Numbered from the stretch's first letter, positions 1 to 7,390 are shown. The stretch is DNA of 32,368 bases from Bacteroidales bacterium (GCA_012718945.1 JAAYBL010000093.1:1-32368), one strand, 5' to 3'. Program-made: numbers and translations. The notes: generated from the sequence alone by a model not told the origin.

Positions 1-918
1 CATGGGCGAGAAGGCTGGAAATGATTGGACGTAGCTGGTGGTACGTATACCAGGTGCGGCGATGCGGTACTGAATGTAATCAGGGCGTTGTAAGGTGGCA
101 GGTCCGGGCTTGTAGTAATTGTTGACGATGTTGACATTCATGCCTTCCCCCCCGTAGCAACCTAAACCACCCCAATTGTAGATCACATTGTTGCGCATGT
201 CCATACGTTCATCGGTTTGCGTGGAGGCCCTGGGGCCCAGGCGGGGTGTACGGCTGCCGTGGTGGCAAAGCAAGTTGTGGTGGTAGCTGGCGCCCGATCC
301 ACCCCAATTGCCTCCGTAGCCGTGGGCACCCTTGGAATGACCGGCGTCGTAAAGACTTTGGGCAATGAGGCACCACTGTACGGTCAGGTTTTTCATGCCG
401 TACACCGAACAGCATTCATCGATGCTCCAACTCACGGAGCAATGGTCGACGATGACGTTCTCCTGGTCCATGCCTCCCAGACCATCACCTTCGTGATTGG
501 CCACATAGGTATTACCCAAGCGGAAGCGCATAAAGCGGATGATGACGTTGCTGGCGTTGATGGTGAAGGGGTAATCGGCAATGCAGATGCCATCGCCTGG
601 AGCCGTCTGACCTGCGATGGTGACGTTACCGGTAGTAAGGGGCAAGGCGCTGGTCAAGCGGATGGTGCCGGACACGTCGAACACGATGGTGCGGCGTCCT
701 CCTTGGTTGATGGCCCAACGGAAAGTGCCTACGCTGCCATCGTCGGCCAGGGATGTCACATGGTAAACGGCACCGCCCCTCCCCCCTGTTGTGTAACGGC
801 CAAAACCCTCGGCACCGGGGAAGGCAGGGGTATCTTCGGCCATCAGGTTAGGAACAAGGAGGACCATTAAGATTAGCAGGCAGGTTTTCAGCCTGTGTTT
901 TGAGGCATTGGGAATCAT
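1..918 (-). CDS. Secreted pectate lyase-like protein (PL1-type), partial
   Basis: This reading frame is open for 306 codons from an ATG at 918 to the left edge, so its C-terminus is missing. The start is followed by a basic stretch and a hydrophobic segment (TCLLILMVLLVPNLMAED), which is a signal peptide. Mature sequence begins FPGAEGFG, then TGGRGG.VYHVTSL and a GTFRWAIN segment. That opening is typical of Bacteroidota pectate lyase-like PL1 proteins. The later runs of short beta-strand repeats with stacked Asn (IVDHCSVSWS, YHHNLLCHHGSR, RNNVIYNWGG) fit a right-handed parallel beta-helix. The expected activity is calcium-dependent beta-elimination of pectate outside the cytoplasm. No SusC/SusD pair is visible here; it could lie to the left. 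The family is clear, but the substrate is not proven because the C-terminal catalytic part is cut off. Confidence 0.85.
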   Translation of the reverse strand, partial: MIPNASKHRLKTCLLILMVLLVPNLMAEDTPAFPGAEGFGRYTTGGRGGAVYHVTSLADDGSVGTFRWAINQGGRRTIVFDVSGTIRLTSALPLTTGNVTIAGQTAPGDGICIADYPFTINASNVIIRFMRFRLGNTYVANHEGDGLGGMDQENVIVDHCSVSWSIDECCSVYGMKNLTVQWCLIAQSLYDAGHSKGAHGYGGNWGGSGASYHHNLLCHHGSRTPRLGPRASTQTDERMDMRNNVIYNWGGLGCYGGEGMNVNIVNNYYKPGPATLQRPDYIQYRIAAPGIRTTSYVQSFPAFSPM

Positions 919-948
919 AAAACAGTCGTTTTCCGGGTTCTTAAGGTT

Positions 949-965
949 AGATAGGCAAGTGAGCG
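949..965. repeat. 17-bp repeat, copy 1 (upstream of pectate lyase)
   Basis: The string AGATAGGCAAGTGAGCG occurs here and again exactly at 20717-20733. Both copies lie just upstream of minus-strand genes, here 31-47 bases before the pectate lyase ATG. In the second copy it overlaps a clear -7 element. Here the equivalent octamer is TATCTAAC, which is not a good -7 element. The rest of the 919-1093 divergent gap shows no convincing promoter. Confidence 0.5.
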
Positions 966-1093
966 ACAGAGACCATACTTAGGTGTGGGAGGCGTCTTGC
1001 GAAAACAAAGTAAAGTATTTTCCACCCGATTCAGGGTGAAATTTTGACGGGAATGCCGTACTTTTACTGACACTTGATTTAACACGTACATTC

Positions 1094-1861
1094 ATGAAAA
1101 ATGCCCTCATATTCATCACTGGTGCCAGTAGCGGCATCGGTGAAGGCTGTGCCCGAAAATTCGCCACTCAAGGCGCCAACCTCTTACTCAACGGCAGGAA
1201 CACGGTAAAACTGGAAGCGCTTAAGGCTGAACTGGAAAAAGACTATGGTATCAAGGTGCGCCTCCTGCCTTTCGATGTCAGGGACAGACAGTCGGCAACC
1301 GAAGCCATGGCTTCCCTCCCATCTGATTGGCAAGCCATCGACGTGCTCATCAACAACGCAGGTCTGGTCCTGGGCGTTGACAAGGAACATGAAGCGCAGC
1401 CAGAAGAATGGGACGTGATGATAGACACCAATATAAAAGGCTTGTTGACCTTGACCCGCCTGGTCGTGCCAGGGATGTTGAAACGCGGACGGGGTCACAT
1501 CATCAACATCGGCTCCATTGCCGGTGACGCAGCCTACGCCGGTGGCAGCATCTATTGCGCCACCAAAGCTGCTGTTAAAGCTTTGTCGGACGGTTTACGC
1601 ATTGATCTGGTTGACACACCCTTGCGTGTCACCAACATCAAACCCGGCATGGTGGAAACCAACTTCACGGTGACCCGTTACCGTGGCGACAAAGAGAAGG
1701 CCGATGCGTTTTACAAGGGAATAAGACCCCTGACCGGAGAGGATGTGGCCGAGACCGTCTATTTTGCAGCGGCTTCCCCAGCCCACATACAAATCGCCGA
1801 AGTGTTGCTCATGCCTACCTACCAGGCAACAGCAAGCATCGCCCATCGGAAAACGGAGTAA
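1094..1861 (+). CDS. SDR family NAD(P)-dependent oxidoreductase, YdfG-like
   Basis: This is a 255-residue classical short-chain dehydrogenase/reductase. The cofactor loop TGASSGIG is at residues 9-16, the structural NNAG motif near 90, a catalytic Ser in NIGSIAGDA, and the YCATK catalytic Tyr/Lys pair near 155-159. The PGMVETNF segment after the core matches the YdfG subgroup, which reduces 3-hydroxy acids or malonic semialdehyde with NADP(H). The substrate here is not proven. An Arg (NGRN) after the second beta-strand favours NADPH. The gene is single: divergent from the pectate lyase and convergent with the MurU-like gene. A weak TACTTTTA (-7-like, 7 of 8 matches) lies at 1059-1066. Confidence 0.88.
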   Translation: MKNALIFITGASSGIGEGCARKFATQGANLLLNGRNTVKLEALKAELEKDYGIKVRLLPFDVRDRQSATEAMASLPSDWQAIDVLINNAGLVLGVDKEHEAQPEEWDVMIDTNIKGLLTLTRLVVPGMLKRGRGHIINIGSIAGDAAYAGGSIYCATKAAVKALSDGLRIDLVDTPLRVTNIKPGMVETNFTVTRYRGDKEKADAFYKGIRPLTGEDVAETVYFAAASPAHIQIAEVLLMPTYQATASIAHRKTE

Positions 1862-1914
1862 TCAACGACAGGATTTACTGTCACCCAATGCGTAACCTGA
1901 AGGTTCGAGCCTTG

Positions 1915-2676
1915 TCAGCGGGGTAATTGTTGCAACCAGACCAGCTCAGCCGCACGCCGTTGCTCGGGTGTGCCAATGTCGTACCAGTGGTTGGCGGTAA
2001 CATCGAAAAAATGGATGGCATGCGTGGCAGCCAGCCTAAGGTAAACATCGGTGATGGAAAAAACGCCGGTTTCCGTCATGGCCTCAAACAAACAGGGGTG
2101 TATGACATGAATGCCGGTAAAGGCATAACGGGTCAATGGTTCATCCAGGTGACCCGTCAATTTTTGCTCACCTGTCTTAACGTTTTCCCATCCACACAAC
2201 AAGCCGTCCTTGTTGAACAAAAAGTAGCGATCGCTCTCCACCTGTCTTACGGCCAGCGTAGCCAAATGTGGCTGATTGACCTCTGCCATGGAGGCGTAGG
2301 TTTTGTCGGCATTGATCAGTTCGGTGAGGTGAATATCCGACAAGACATCTACGTTGTGCACCAGAAAAGTATCTCCTTCCAGACACGGCCGCATCTTTTT
2401 TAGTCCTCCGCCGGTTTCCAACAACAGATCCCGCTCGTCGGACACCTGTATGTCCATTTCCGGAAACCGCACTGACCAGGCTCCCAGCCAAAGGTCAACC
2501 TTGTCGGCAAAAGCGTGGACATTGACCACGACTTCACGTATACCGGCCCGATGAAGCTTTACCAAGGTGTGTTCCAGCATGGTTTTACCAGCCACTTCAA
2601 CCAGGGCTTTTGGCCTATCCTGGGTCAAGGGATACAAACGGGTACCCAGCCCGGCAGCAAAGACAACGGCCTTCAT
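1915..2676 (-). CDS. murU: Sugar-1-phosphate nucleotidyltransferase, MurU-like
   Basis: The 253-residue protein opens with MKAVVFAAGLGTRLYPLTQ followed by DRPKALVEVAGK, the nucleotidyltransferase signature (GxGTRxxPxTxxxPK). The ATG at 2676 is preferred because this motif must be N-terminal and because it overlaps the stop of the upstream kinase gene in an ATGA arrangement. Downstream are a metal/nucleotide segment (FLVHNVDVLSD) and a C-terminal NHWYDIGTPEQ segment typical of short pyrophosphorylases without an acyltransferase extension. In the known AmgK-MurU route, MurU converts MurNAc-1-phosphate and UTP to UDP-MurNAc, bypassing de novo synthesis. The direct overlap with an AmgK-like kinase supports this role. 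Other NDP-sugar substrates remain possible. Confidence 0.82.
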   Translation of the reverse strand: MKAVVFAAGLGTRLYPLTQDRPKALVEVAGKTMLEHTLVKLHRAGIREVVVNVHAFADKVDLWLGAWSVRFPEMDIQVSDERDLLLETGGGLKKMRPCLEGDTFLVHNVDVLSDIHLTELINADKTYASMAEVNQPHLATLAVRQVESDRYFLFNKDGLLCGWENVKTGEQKLTGHLDEPLTRYAFTGIHVIHPCLFEAMTETGVFSITDVYLRLAATHAIHFFDVTANHWYDIGTPEQRRAAELVWLQQLPR

Positions 2677-3719
2677 GGCTTGAGGGTTGGAACCGGCAGG
2701 GTGGCCAGCAGTTTGTTGAGGTAATCGGATGTCAGCATGCGACCGAAACAAGCCTTGAGTTCGGGTATGTCAACCGGTAGGGACCAACCGTCGAGCAGGT
2801 CGGCAAACATGGTCAACGCCGGCGGAATGCTTTCCATAAAGCCAGGTTTCTTTTCCACGATACCCCTGAATCCGAAGGCGCCCATGGCCTGCATGAGACG
2901 GATGAGCACAAAGCCTTCGTAAAAATGGAGAAACTCGGTGCGGAAAACGGGCTGGTGCTGGGCCAATGTATCAAGGTAGTGGTGCACCAGTTCTTCGCGG
3001 ACAGATTTAGACAACCTGGCCTTGGCGTCAAACAGCAAGCTGGCCACATCGTATTGCAAGGCTCCTCGTCGCCCACCCTGGTAGTCGATGAAGTAAGGCC
3101 TTTCCTCTTTTATCATGATATTGGCCGACTGGAAATCCCTGAACAGGAAGTAGTCGGCGCGCTCTTGAAGCAGGTAGTCAGTAAACCGGCGGAAATCATC
3201 CTCCAGGGCTTGTTCATCGAAGGGAATGCGCACCAGTTTGAGGAAGTAGTACTTGAAGTAGTTGAGGTCCCACATCATGGAGTCGCGGTCGAAAGCAGCT
3301 CTGGGGTAGCACTTACTGAAATCAACGCACTCCCTGCCTTTGAGTTGCAAGTCGACCAGGCCTTCGAGGCTGGCTTTGTAGAGAGCTATCACGGCTGCAT
3401 CGTCGGCGTGACCGTGTACCCTGTCGAAAAGCATGACGGAGCCCAGGTCTTCCAACAGGTAGCAGTCGACCTCATCGTCGATGGCGTAGATGGCTGGAAC
3501 CGGTACGCCGGCGTTTTTAAAAGCTGCGGTGAACGACAGAAAGGCATCGTTCTCTCGCTTGTCTGCGTTCCAGGCGCCCAAGGCAGAAAAGGTCCCTGAT
3601 TGTAAGCGCCAGTAGCAACGGTACGAACCGCTGGGCGGCAAGGCAGTGATGGTTTCGGGTTGACGGCCGCACCATTGGGCAAACAAGGCTTGCAGGCGGC
3701 TTAATTGAACGGTTTCCAC
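2673..3719 (-). CDS. amgK: Aminoglycoside phosphotransferase-fold sugar kinase, AmgK-like
   Basis: The protein has an APH/choline-kinase fold. The catalytic segment is FLFRDFQSANIMIK (Asp as base), followed by the metal-binding FIDYQGG and QYDVASLLFDAKA. An N-lobe LPPSGSYRCYWRL segment corresponds to the nucleotide loop. AmgK phosphorylates MurNAc (and GlcNAc) at the anomeric position, feeding MurU, whose gene overlaps by 4 bases. No ATG precedes the conserved domain. The frame extends upstream to a TTG at 3866, but a TATCTTTG -7 element at 3749-3756 would lie inside that extension. I therefore choose GTG at 3719 (348 aa); GTG at 3731 or TTG at 3737 are alternatives. Family and pairing are firm; the exact N-terminus is not. 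Confidence 0.8.
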   Translation of the reverse strand: METVQLSRLQALFAQWCGRQPETITALPPSGSYRCYWRLQSGTFSALGAWNADKRENDAFLSFTAAFKNAGVPVPAIYAIDDEVDCYLLEDLGSVMLFDRVHGHADDAAVIALYKASLEGLVDLQLKGRECVDFSKCYPRAAFDRDSMMWDLNYFKYYFLKLVRIPFDEQALEDDFRRFTDYLLQERADYFLFRDFQSANIMIKEERPYFIDYQGGRRGALQYDVASLLFDAKARLSKSVREELVHHYLDTLAQHQPVFRTEFLHFYEGFVLIRLMQAMGAFGFRGIVEKKPGFMESIPPALTMFADLLDGWSLPVDIPELKACFGRMLTSDYLNKLLATLPVPTLKP

Positions 3720-3748
3720 AGCTTTTTCCACAGCTATCAAGTTTGCCC

Positions 3749-3756
3749 CAAAGATA
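3749..3756 (-). promoter_or_regulatory. Bacteroidota -7 element before amgK-murU
   Basis: TATCTTTG on the minus strand exactly matches TAnnTTTG and lies about 30 bases before the chosen GTG start. No convincing -33 TTTG is visible at 19-20 bases upstream. If used, it makes the amgK-murU transcript separate from the thioredoxin gene upstream. Confidence 0.55.
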
Positions 3757-3876
3757 CAAAAAAAGCCGCGGCACCACCGGTTTAATCCGAATGATACCGC
3801 TACGGTAGGTAACGAACTGTCGTTCGCCTGATTGCATAATGTTTGTCGTCGAAAAAACGGTGACAAACAGTCCTTC

Positions 3877-4401
3877 TTACTTCACCAACAGGACTTCGTC
3901 AATGGCCTTCTTTAGCTGATCCTTGGGCATGGCTCCCATGCTCATGCGGGGTTGGCCTTCCATGGGCACGAAAAGCAGGCTTGGAATGCTGCGAATACCA
4001 AAGGCACCGGCCAATTCTTGTTCCTGGTCTGTATTGATTTTGTAAATGTAGATTTGACCGTCATACTCTTTAGCCAGTTCTTCCAGAATGGGGGCTACTG
4101 CTTTACATGGTCCACACCAATCGGCGTAAAAATCAATCAAGCAAGGTTTGTCACCCAGGTATTTCCATTCATTGGGGCTGGTTTCGTAGTTGACCACCTT
4201 TTCCAAAAATTCGGCTTTTGTCAAATAAATTGTTCCCATTTTCTTCGTTTTATTAGTTGTATTGATTGTTGATTTAGTTGTGTTTGTGGCATCCGGTTGT
4301 TTGGCCTGACAAGCAGGCAGGAAAAACAACGCCATGAAAGCCAGGGCCATCATACGCCCATGTGGTTTGCCCATTGAGGTCTTTAGTTTGTTGAGGTTCA
4401 T
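3877..4401 (-). CDS. Thioredoxin-fold lipoprotein
   Basis: The N-terminus has a basic segment, a hydrophobic stretch and a lipobox (FLPAC, Cys31), so the protein should be a lipid-anchored envelope protein. A low-complexity Thr/Asn/Lys linker (about residues 36-54) leads into a full thioredoxin domain with the WCGPC active site at residues 95-99 and the cis-Pro segment RSIPSLLFV. It probably reduces disulfides or works in oxidative stress in the periplasm; the partner is unknown. An internal Met55 (MGTIYLTK, at 4239) would give a typical cytoplasmic thioredoxin of about 120 residues, so two products are conceivable. It sits alone between the MarR gene and amgK, with gaps of roughly 100-160 bases on either side. 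Confidence 0.87.
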   Translation of the reverse strand: MNLNKLKTSMGKPHGRMMALAFMALFFLPACQAKQPDATNTTKSTINTTNKTKKMGTIYLTKAEFLEKVVNYETSPNEWKYLGDKPCLIDFYADWCGPCKAVAPILEELAKEYDGQIYIYKINTDQEQELAGAFGIRSIPSLLFVPMEGQPRMSMGAMPKDQLKKAIDEVLLVK

Positions 4402-4499
4402 ATTGTTAAAATTTTTCTATTCATTATAGTTGCTAGTAGAAACTTTCTGTTTAAAAAAAACCGCTGTTCATCAAGTAGCCTCAAATGGCCGACTACCGA

Positions 4500-4871
4500 T
4501 TACGTGTCACATTGCTTGGAGATGGTTTTAAGCAGATCAGAGAAATGCAGCTTCTTGCCCATCATTTCGTTCATTTTTTTCTTTCCCTTGTCAGATAGCG
4601 AGAAAAACATCTGGCGTCTGTCGTTGGATCCGAGCCTGCGAACAATGTAACCTTCGTCTTCCACAGCACACAACACCTTGGATACTCTGGAGTTGGACAA
4701 ACCGACAAAATCACAAATCTCACCGGCAGACTTTTCCTCGCCATTCTTAAGGCAACAAAGTACCATGGCGTCATTGATACTGATGTGATGCGTTTCCTGG
4801 AAGTCTTTCTCGAACTGATAAAGCATCCGGTAAATCTCTTTTATGACACAAATATCTTCCACCTTGCTCAT
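4500..4871 (-). CDS. MarR family transcriptional regulator
   Basis: This 123-residue protein has a winged helix-turn-helix. The helices ISINDAMVLCCLKN, SAGEICDFVGLSNSRVSKVLCAVEDEG and the wing IVRRLGSNDRRQMFFSLSDKG are in MarR order, including the DRR wing motif. The frame reaches back to 4937, but a TATCTTTG -7 element at 4883-4890 lies inside that extension, so the ATG at 4871 (MSKVEDIC) is the real start with a leader of only a few bases. The ligand and targets are unknown. The neighbours (thioredoxin downstream, pseudouridine synthase upstream) suggest no clear partner. Several Cys residues (in EDICV, VLCCL, EICD, VLCAV, KQCDT) could make it redox- or metal-responsive, but that is speculation. 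Confidence 0.87.
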   Translation of the reverse strand: MSKVEDICVIKEIYRMLYQFEKDFQETHHISINDAMVLCCLKNGEEKSAGEICDFVGLSNSRVSKVLCAVEDEGYIVRRLGSNDRRQMFFSLSDKGKKKMNEMMGKKLHFSDLLKTISKQCDT

Positions 4872-4882
4872 GTTTGTTGCTG

Positions 4883-4890
4883 CAAAGATA
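4883..4890 (-). promoter_or_regulatory. -7 element of the MarR gene
   Basis: TATCTTTG on the minus strand, 11 bases before the ATG at 4871. With a start point about 5-7 bases beyond the element, the mRNA would be almost leaderless. It decides against the upstream in-frame start at 4937. Confidence 0.6.
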
Positions 4891-4966
4891 CCACTTTTTT
4901 CTAATAAACATATTTTTTTAAGAGAAATAATTTCCAATTACTCCTCTTGTTTTGATTGACAGGTAC

Positions 4967-5650
4967 TTATTCGTTCAACAACGGTACAAAAAAGCGCCAA
5001 ACAGCATCCTTAGATGGGATGGGTGCCTTCACATCAATTTCCACCCCGCTTACCGGATGCACAAAACGGATGCGCCAGGCATGCAGTGAGATGCCTCCGT
5101 CGGGATTGGACCGGGAAAAACCGTATTTTAAATCGCCTTTGATGGGACAACCCATGGCTGCCAGCTGGCAACGTATCTGATGGTGACGCCCTGTCATTAA
5201 ATTTACTTCCAGCAAATGATAGGTATCTGAGCGTCCGAGCACTTTGTACGTAAGCTTGGCCAGCTTCGCACCGGGTTTGTCGGCGGCACACACAAAACTT
5301 CTGTTTTGTTGCTCATTTCGACAAAGGTAGTTTTCCAACAAGCCTTCGGTAGCCCTGGGCGCTTGTTTTACCAATGCCAAATACGTCTTTTGTACTTCCC
5401 CTTTTTTAAAAAGCTCGTTAAGTCTGGCCAGGGCTTTGCTGGTTTTGGCAAAAACCACAATGCCGGTCACCGGACGGTCAAGCCGGTGTGTAACGCCTAA
5501 AAAGACGTTACCCGGCTTGTCGTGCGTTGTTTTTATCCATTCCTTGACCGTCTCTTCCAATGAGGGATCGCCGGTCTTGTCTGGTTGTACGATTTCACCA
5601 CAGGCTTTGTTGACAATCAGCAAGTGGTTGTCTTCGTAAAGAACAGTCAT
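4967..5650 (-). CDS. RluA-family RNA pseudouridine synthase
   Basis: This 227-residue protein isomerises uridine to pseudouridine in rRNA or tRNA. It opens directly with the catalytic domain (VLYEDNHLLIVNKACG) and carries the HRLDRPVTG motif with the catalytic Asp. The later segments RHHQIRCQLAAMGCPIKGDLKYG and ISLHAWRIRFVHP are the family's C-terminal motifs. It has no N-terminal S4 RNA-binding domain, so it resembles the short TruC/RluA-like enzymes; the target base cannot be told. It starts 12 bases after the fabG stop, so it is the last gene of a tetR-fabG-rluA-type operon. Confidence 0.9.
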   Translation of the reverse strand: MTVLYEDNHLLIVNKACGEIVQPDKTGDPSLEETVKEWIKTTHDKPGNVFLGVTHRLDRPVTGIVVFAKTSKALARLNELFKKGEVQKTYLALVKQAPRATEGLLENYLCRNEQQNRSFVCAADKPGAKLAKLTYKVLGRSDTYHLLEVNLMTGRHHQIRCQLAAMGCPIKGDLKYGFSRSNPDGGISLHAWRIRFVHPVSGVEIDVKAPIPSKDAVWRFFVPLLNE

Positions 5651-5662
5651 CAGCTACAGTTT

Positions 5663-6409
5663 TTATCGGTTCATACCACCATCGCAATGGATGACTTGAC
5701 CCGAGACATACGATGAAAGGTCTGAGCCCAGGAACACGCAAACGTTGGCCACATCTTCGGGCGTACCACCGCGCTTTAGGGGAATTTTTTCTGCCCAGGA
5801 GGCCCTGACTTCTTCAGGCAACTGGCCTGTCATTTCGGTAATAATGAAACCAGGGGCGACAGCGTTGGCACGGATGCCTCTGGAACCCATTTCAGCGGCG
5901 ATGGACTTGGCTAGACCAATCATACCAGCCTTGGAGGCCGAGTAGTTGGCTTGACCGGCGTTTCCGGAAACGCCTACCACTGAACTCATATTGATGATAC
6001 TGCCTCCTTTTTGCTTCATCATGATGGGCGTCACGGCGTGAATAAAGTTGAAGGCCGATTTCAGGTTGACGTTGATGACCATATCCCATTGTTGTTCGGT
6101 CATGCGCATCATGAGGCCGTCACGGGTGATGCCGGCGTTATTGACCAGGATGTCGATACGGCCGAATTCCTTGTGTATGGCTTCCACCACCTGGTGGGTA
6201 TCTTCGAAGTTGGCGGCATTGGATGCAAATCCCATGACCTTGACACCATAAGCGGCAATCTCAACCTCGGTAGCCTTAGCATTGTCGTCGATGGCCAGGT
6301 CGGTGAAGGCAATATTGGCGCCTTCCTGGGCAAATTTGAGGGCAATGGCCTTACCAATGCCACGGGCAGCGCCAGTAATGAGCGCTGTTTTTCCTTCGAG
6401 TAATTTCAT
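5663..6409 (-). CDS. fabG: 3-oxoacyl-[acyl-carrier-protein] reductase
   Basis: This 248-residue SDR has the cofactor loop TGAARGIG, NNAG, the Ser of SSVVGVSG, the YSASK catalytic pair and the C-terminal GQVIHCDGGM. Together these are the standard signature of FabG, which reduces 3-oxoacyl-ACP with NADPH in fatty-acid elongation. The conserved SDR start MKLLEGKTALITG fixes the ATG at 6409 rather than the upstream in-frame codon at 6454. It begins 10 bases after the TetR gene and precedes the pseudouridine synthase by 12 bases, so the three are likely co-transcribed. The TetR partner suggests lipid-linked control, which is an inference from position. Confidence 0.92.
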   Translation of the reverse strand: MKLLEGKTALITGAARGIGKAIALKFAQEGANIAFTDLAIDDNAKATEVEIAAYGVKVMGFASNAANFEDTHQVVEAIHKEFGRIDILVNNAGITRDGLMMRMTEQQWDMVINVNLKSAFNFIHAVTPIMMKQKGGSIINMSSVVGVSGNAGQANYSASKAGMIGLAKSIAAEMGSRGIRANAVAPGFIITEMTGQLPEEVRASWAEKIPLKRGGTPEDVANVCVFLGSDLSSYVSGQVIHCDGGMNR

Positions 6410-6419
6410 GTGAGCGGTT

Positions 6420-7070
6420 TTAATGTGATACGTTAGGATTGAGAACCACGCCATTCATCGCAAGCGATTCGCTGGCTCCATCAGCCTCAATGGGCTCATG
6501 TCCTTTCAATCCATAGAATAAAAAGTCAAAAATATGTTGAATCTGTTTCTTGCGGTTGAGCACAGTCTCTCTGATGTAGGGCACCTCAAGCCCCTTGATG
6601 GCTAATTGCAGAATCTGTGCCGTGTGCTTTATGTCCTTTATGTGAAATATGCCTTTGGTCTGTCCGAAGCTGAGCAACTGCCCCAACATGACGGCTTCTT
6701 TTTGATCGAGTTTGCGGCGGGCTTTCTCGACCTCTACGATGTTACGGAAAAACTGTCCGTTCAGATTGCCGTTTCGTAGCACGGCATCCCTGAAGACATC
6801 ATAGTGAGTGGAAATGAACGTGCGAATCTTTTCCTCCGGCTCGAGTTCCAGCTTCATGACAGACTGCAGGGAAGCGGTAATTAGCTGCAACTCTGCCTCT
6901 ATACAGGCGACATATATTTCTTCCTTGTTTCTGAAGTAGGTATACAACGTACGACGACCCTTGCCCGATGCTTCCGCTATATCGTTCATGGTTGTCTCCG
7001 GCACGCCGTTTGTGGTGAATAGTTGCCTGGCAACTTCCACCAGCATGGTTCTTGTTTTGGATACGGCCAT
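6420..7070 (-). CDS. TetR/AcrR family transcriptional regulator
   Basis: This 216-residue protein has a TetR N-terminal HTH: VARQLFTTNGVPETTMNDIAEASG then KGRRTLYTYFRNKEEIYVACIE (residues about 13-58). The C-terminal ligand domain is helical and not recognisable by eye. It heads the operon with fabG and an RluA-type gene. Its promoter region contains an 8-bp inverted repeat with a 13-bp spacer (7072-7100) that overlaps the -7 element, which suggests autorepression. By context it may sense an acyl chain or adjust fatty-acid synthesis, but the ligand is unknown. Confidence 0.9.
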   Translation of the reverse strand: MAVSKTRTMLVEVARQLFTTNGVPETTMNDIAEASGKGRRTLYTYFRNKEEIYVACIEAELQLITASLQSVMKLELEPEEKIRTFISTHYDVFRDAVLRNGNLNGQFFRNIVEVEKARRKLDQKEAVMLGQLLSFGQTKGIFHIKDIKHTAQILQLAIKGLEVPYIRETVLNRKKQIQHIFDFLFYGLKGHEPIEADGASESLAMNGVVLNPNVSH

Positions 7071-7071
7071 C

Positions 7072-7100
7072 TTTGCACAAAAGGAACAACAATGTGCAAA
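7072..7100. promoter_or_regulatory. Candidate TetR operator (inverted repeat)
   Basis: TTTGCACA at 7072-7079 and TGTGCAAA at 7093-7100 form a perfect 8-bp dyad with a 13-bp spacer, starting 2 bases upstream of the TetR ATG. The right arm overlaps the TACATTTG -7 element, so a bound dimer would block transcription. That it is the TetR protein's own site is inferred from position. Confidence 0.5.
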
Positions 7101-7104
7101 TGTA
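7097..7104 (-). promoter_or_regulatory. -7 element of the tetR-fabG operon
   Basis: TACATTTG on the minus strand is an exact TAnnTTTG match, 26 bases upstream of the ATG at 7070. No good -33 box is seen at the usual distance. Confidence 0.5.
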
Positions 7105-7164
7105 CAAAATAAAAACGTCCACGAGGCGGCCTGCTGTTATATTTTGGTAAATTTTCGTGAAAGA

Positions 7165-7196
7165 TTTGCACGAAGGATAAAAATAGACTACTTTTG
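7165..7196 (+). promoter_or_regulatory. Promoter of tRNA-fMet
   Basis: TTTG at 7165-7168, a 20-base spacer, then TACTTTTG at 7189-7196 match both elements of the Bacteroidota promoter (TTTG-N19/20-TAnnTTTG). It ends 13 bases before the mature tRNA. A small dyad (TTCGTG/CACGAA, 7154-7174) overlaps the -33 box. Confidence 0.6.
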
Positions 7197-7209
7197 TGCC
7201 ACAATTGAT

Positions 7210-7277
<68 letters not shown>

Positions 7278-7281
<4 letters not shown>

Positions 7282-7322
7282 CAACAAAACGCTGCAGCAA
7301 CCCTGCAGCGTTTTGTTGTTGC
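7278..7322 (+). terminator. Terminator hairpin after tRNA-fMet
   Basis: A perfect 20-bp stem (7278-7297 against 7303-7322) with a CAACC loop has a strong GC core, CGCTGCAG/CTGCAGCG, and a U-rich 3' arm (TTTTGTTGTT). This fits intrinsic termination right behind the tRNA. The left arm starts inside the last bases of the mature tRNA, so the hairpin competes with the acceptor end in the precursor. Confidence 0.7.
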
Positions 7323-7382
7323 ACTATCTCCTCCAACGACAGGTTCAGCCTCCAAACACATCAGTACTTCGATTCCGTTTTG

Positions 7383-7390
7383 TATCTTTG
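7383..7390 (+). promoter_or_regulatory. -7 element of radA
   Basis: TATCTTTG matches TAnnTTTG exactly, 19 bases before the radA ATG. A 14-bp perfect palindrome, TTGGATTAATCCAA (7392-7405), lies between it and the start codon, at or just after the expected transcription start, and could be an operator. Confidence 0.6.

Noticed and set aside
217-870. Long plus-strand reading frame opposite the pectate lyase
   Set aside because: It has no recognisable domain, and the minus frame shows a signal peptide and conserved PL1-type sequence through the whole region.
1867-1882. Small GACAG/CTGTC hairpin between the SDR and MurU-like genes
   Set aside because: The 5-bp stem has no T run, too weak to call a terminator.
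2925-3599. 224-residue plus-strand frame opposite amgK
   Set aside because: It is an antisense shadow without motifs; the minus frame has kinase motifs throughout.
3711-3740. Two tandem TTTCCACAGC copies resembling DnaA boxes
   Set aside because: Only one of the two fits the DnaA box consensus, there is no AT-rich unwinding region or origin gene nearby, and they encode the start of the kinase.
6410-6454. Extra N-terminal 15 residues for FabG
   Set aside because: The segment overlaps the TetR gene and has no counterpart in FabG; the ATG at 6409 starts the conserved SDR fold.
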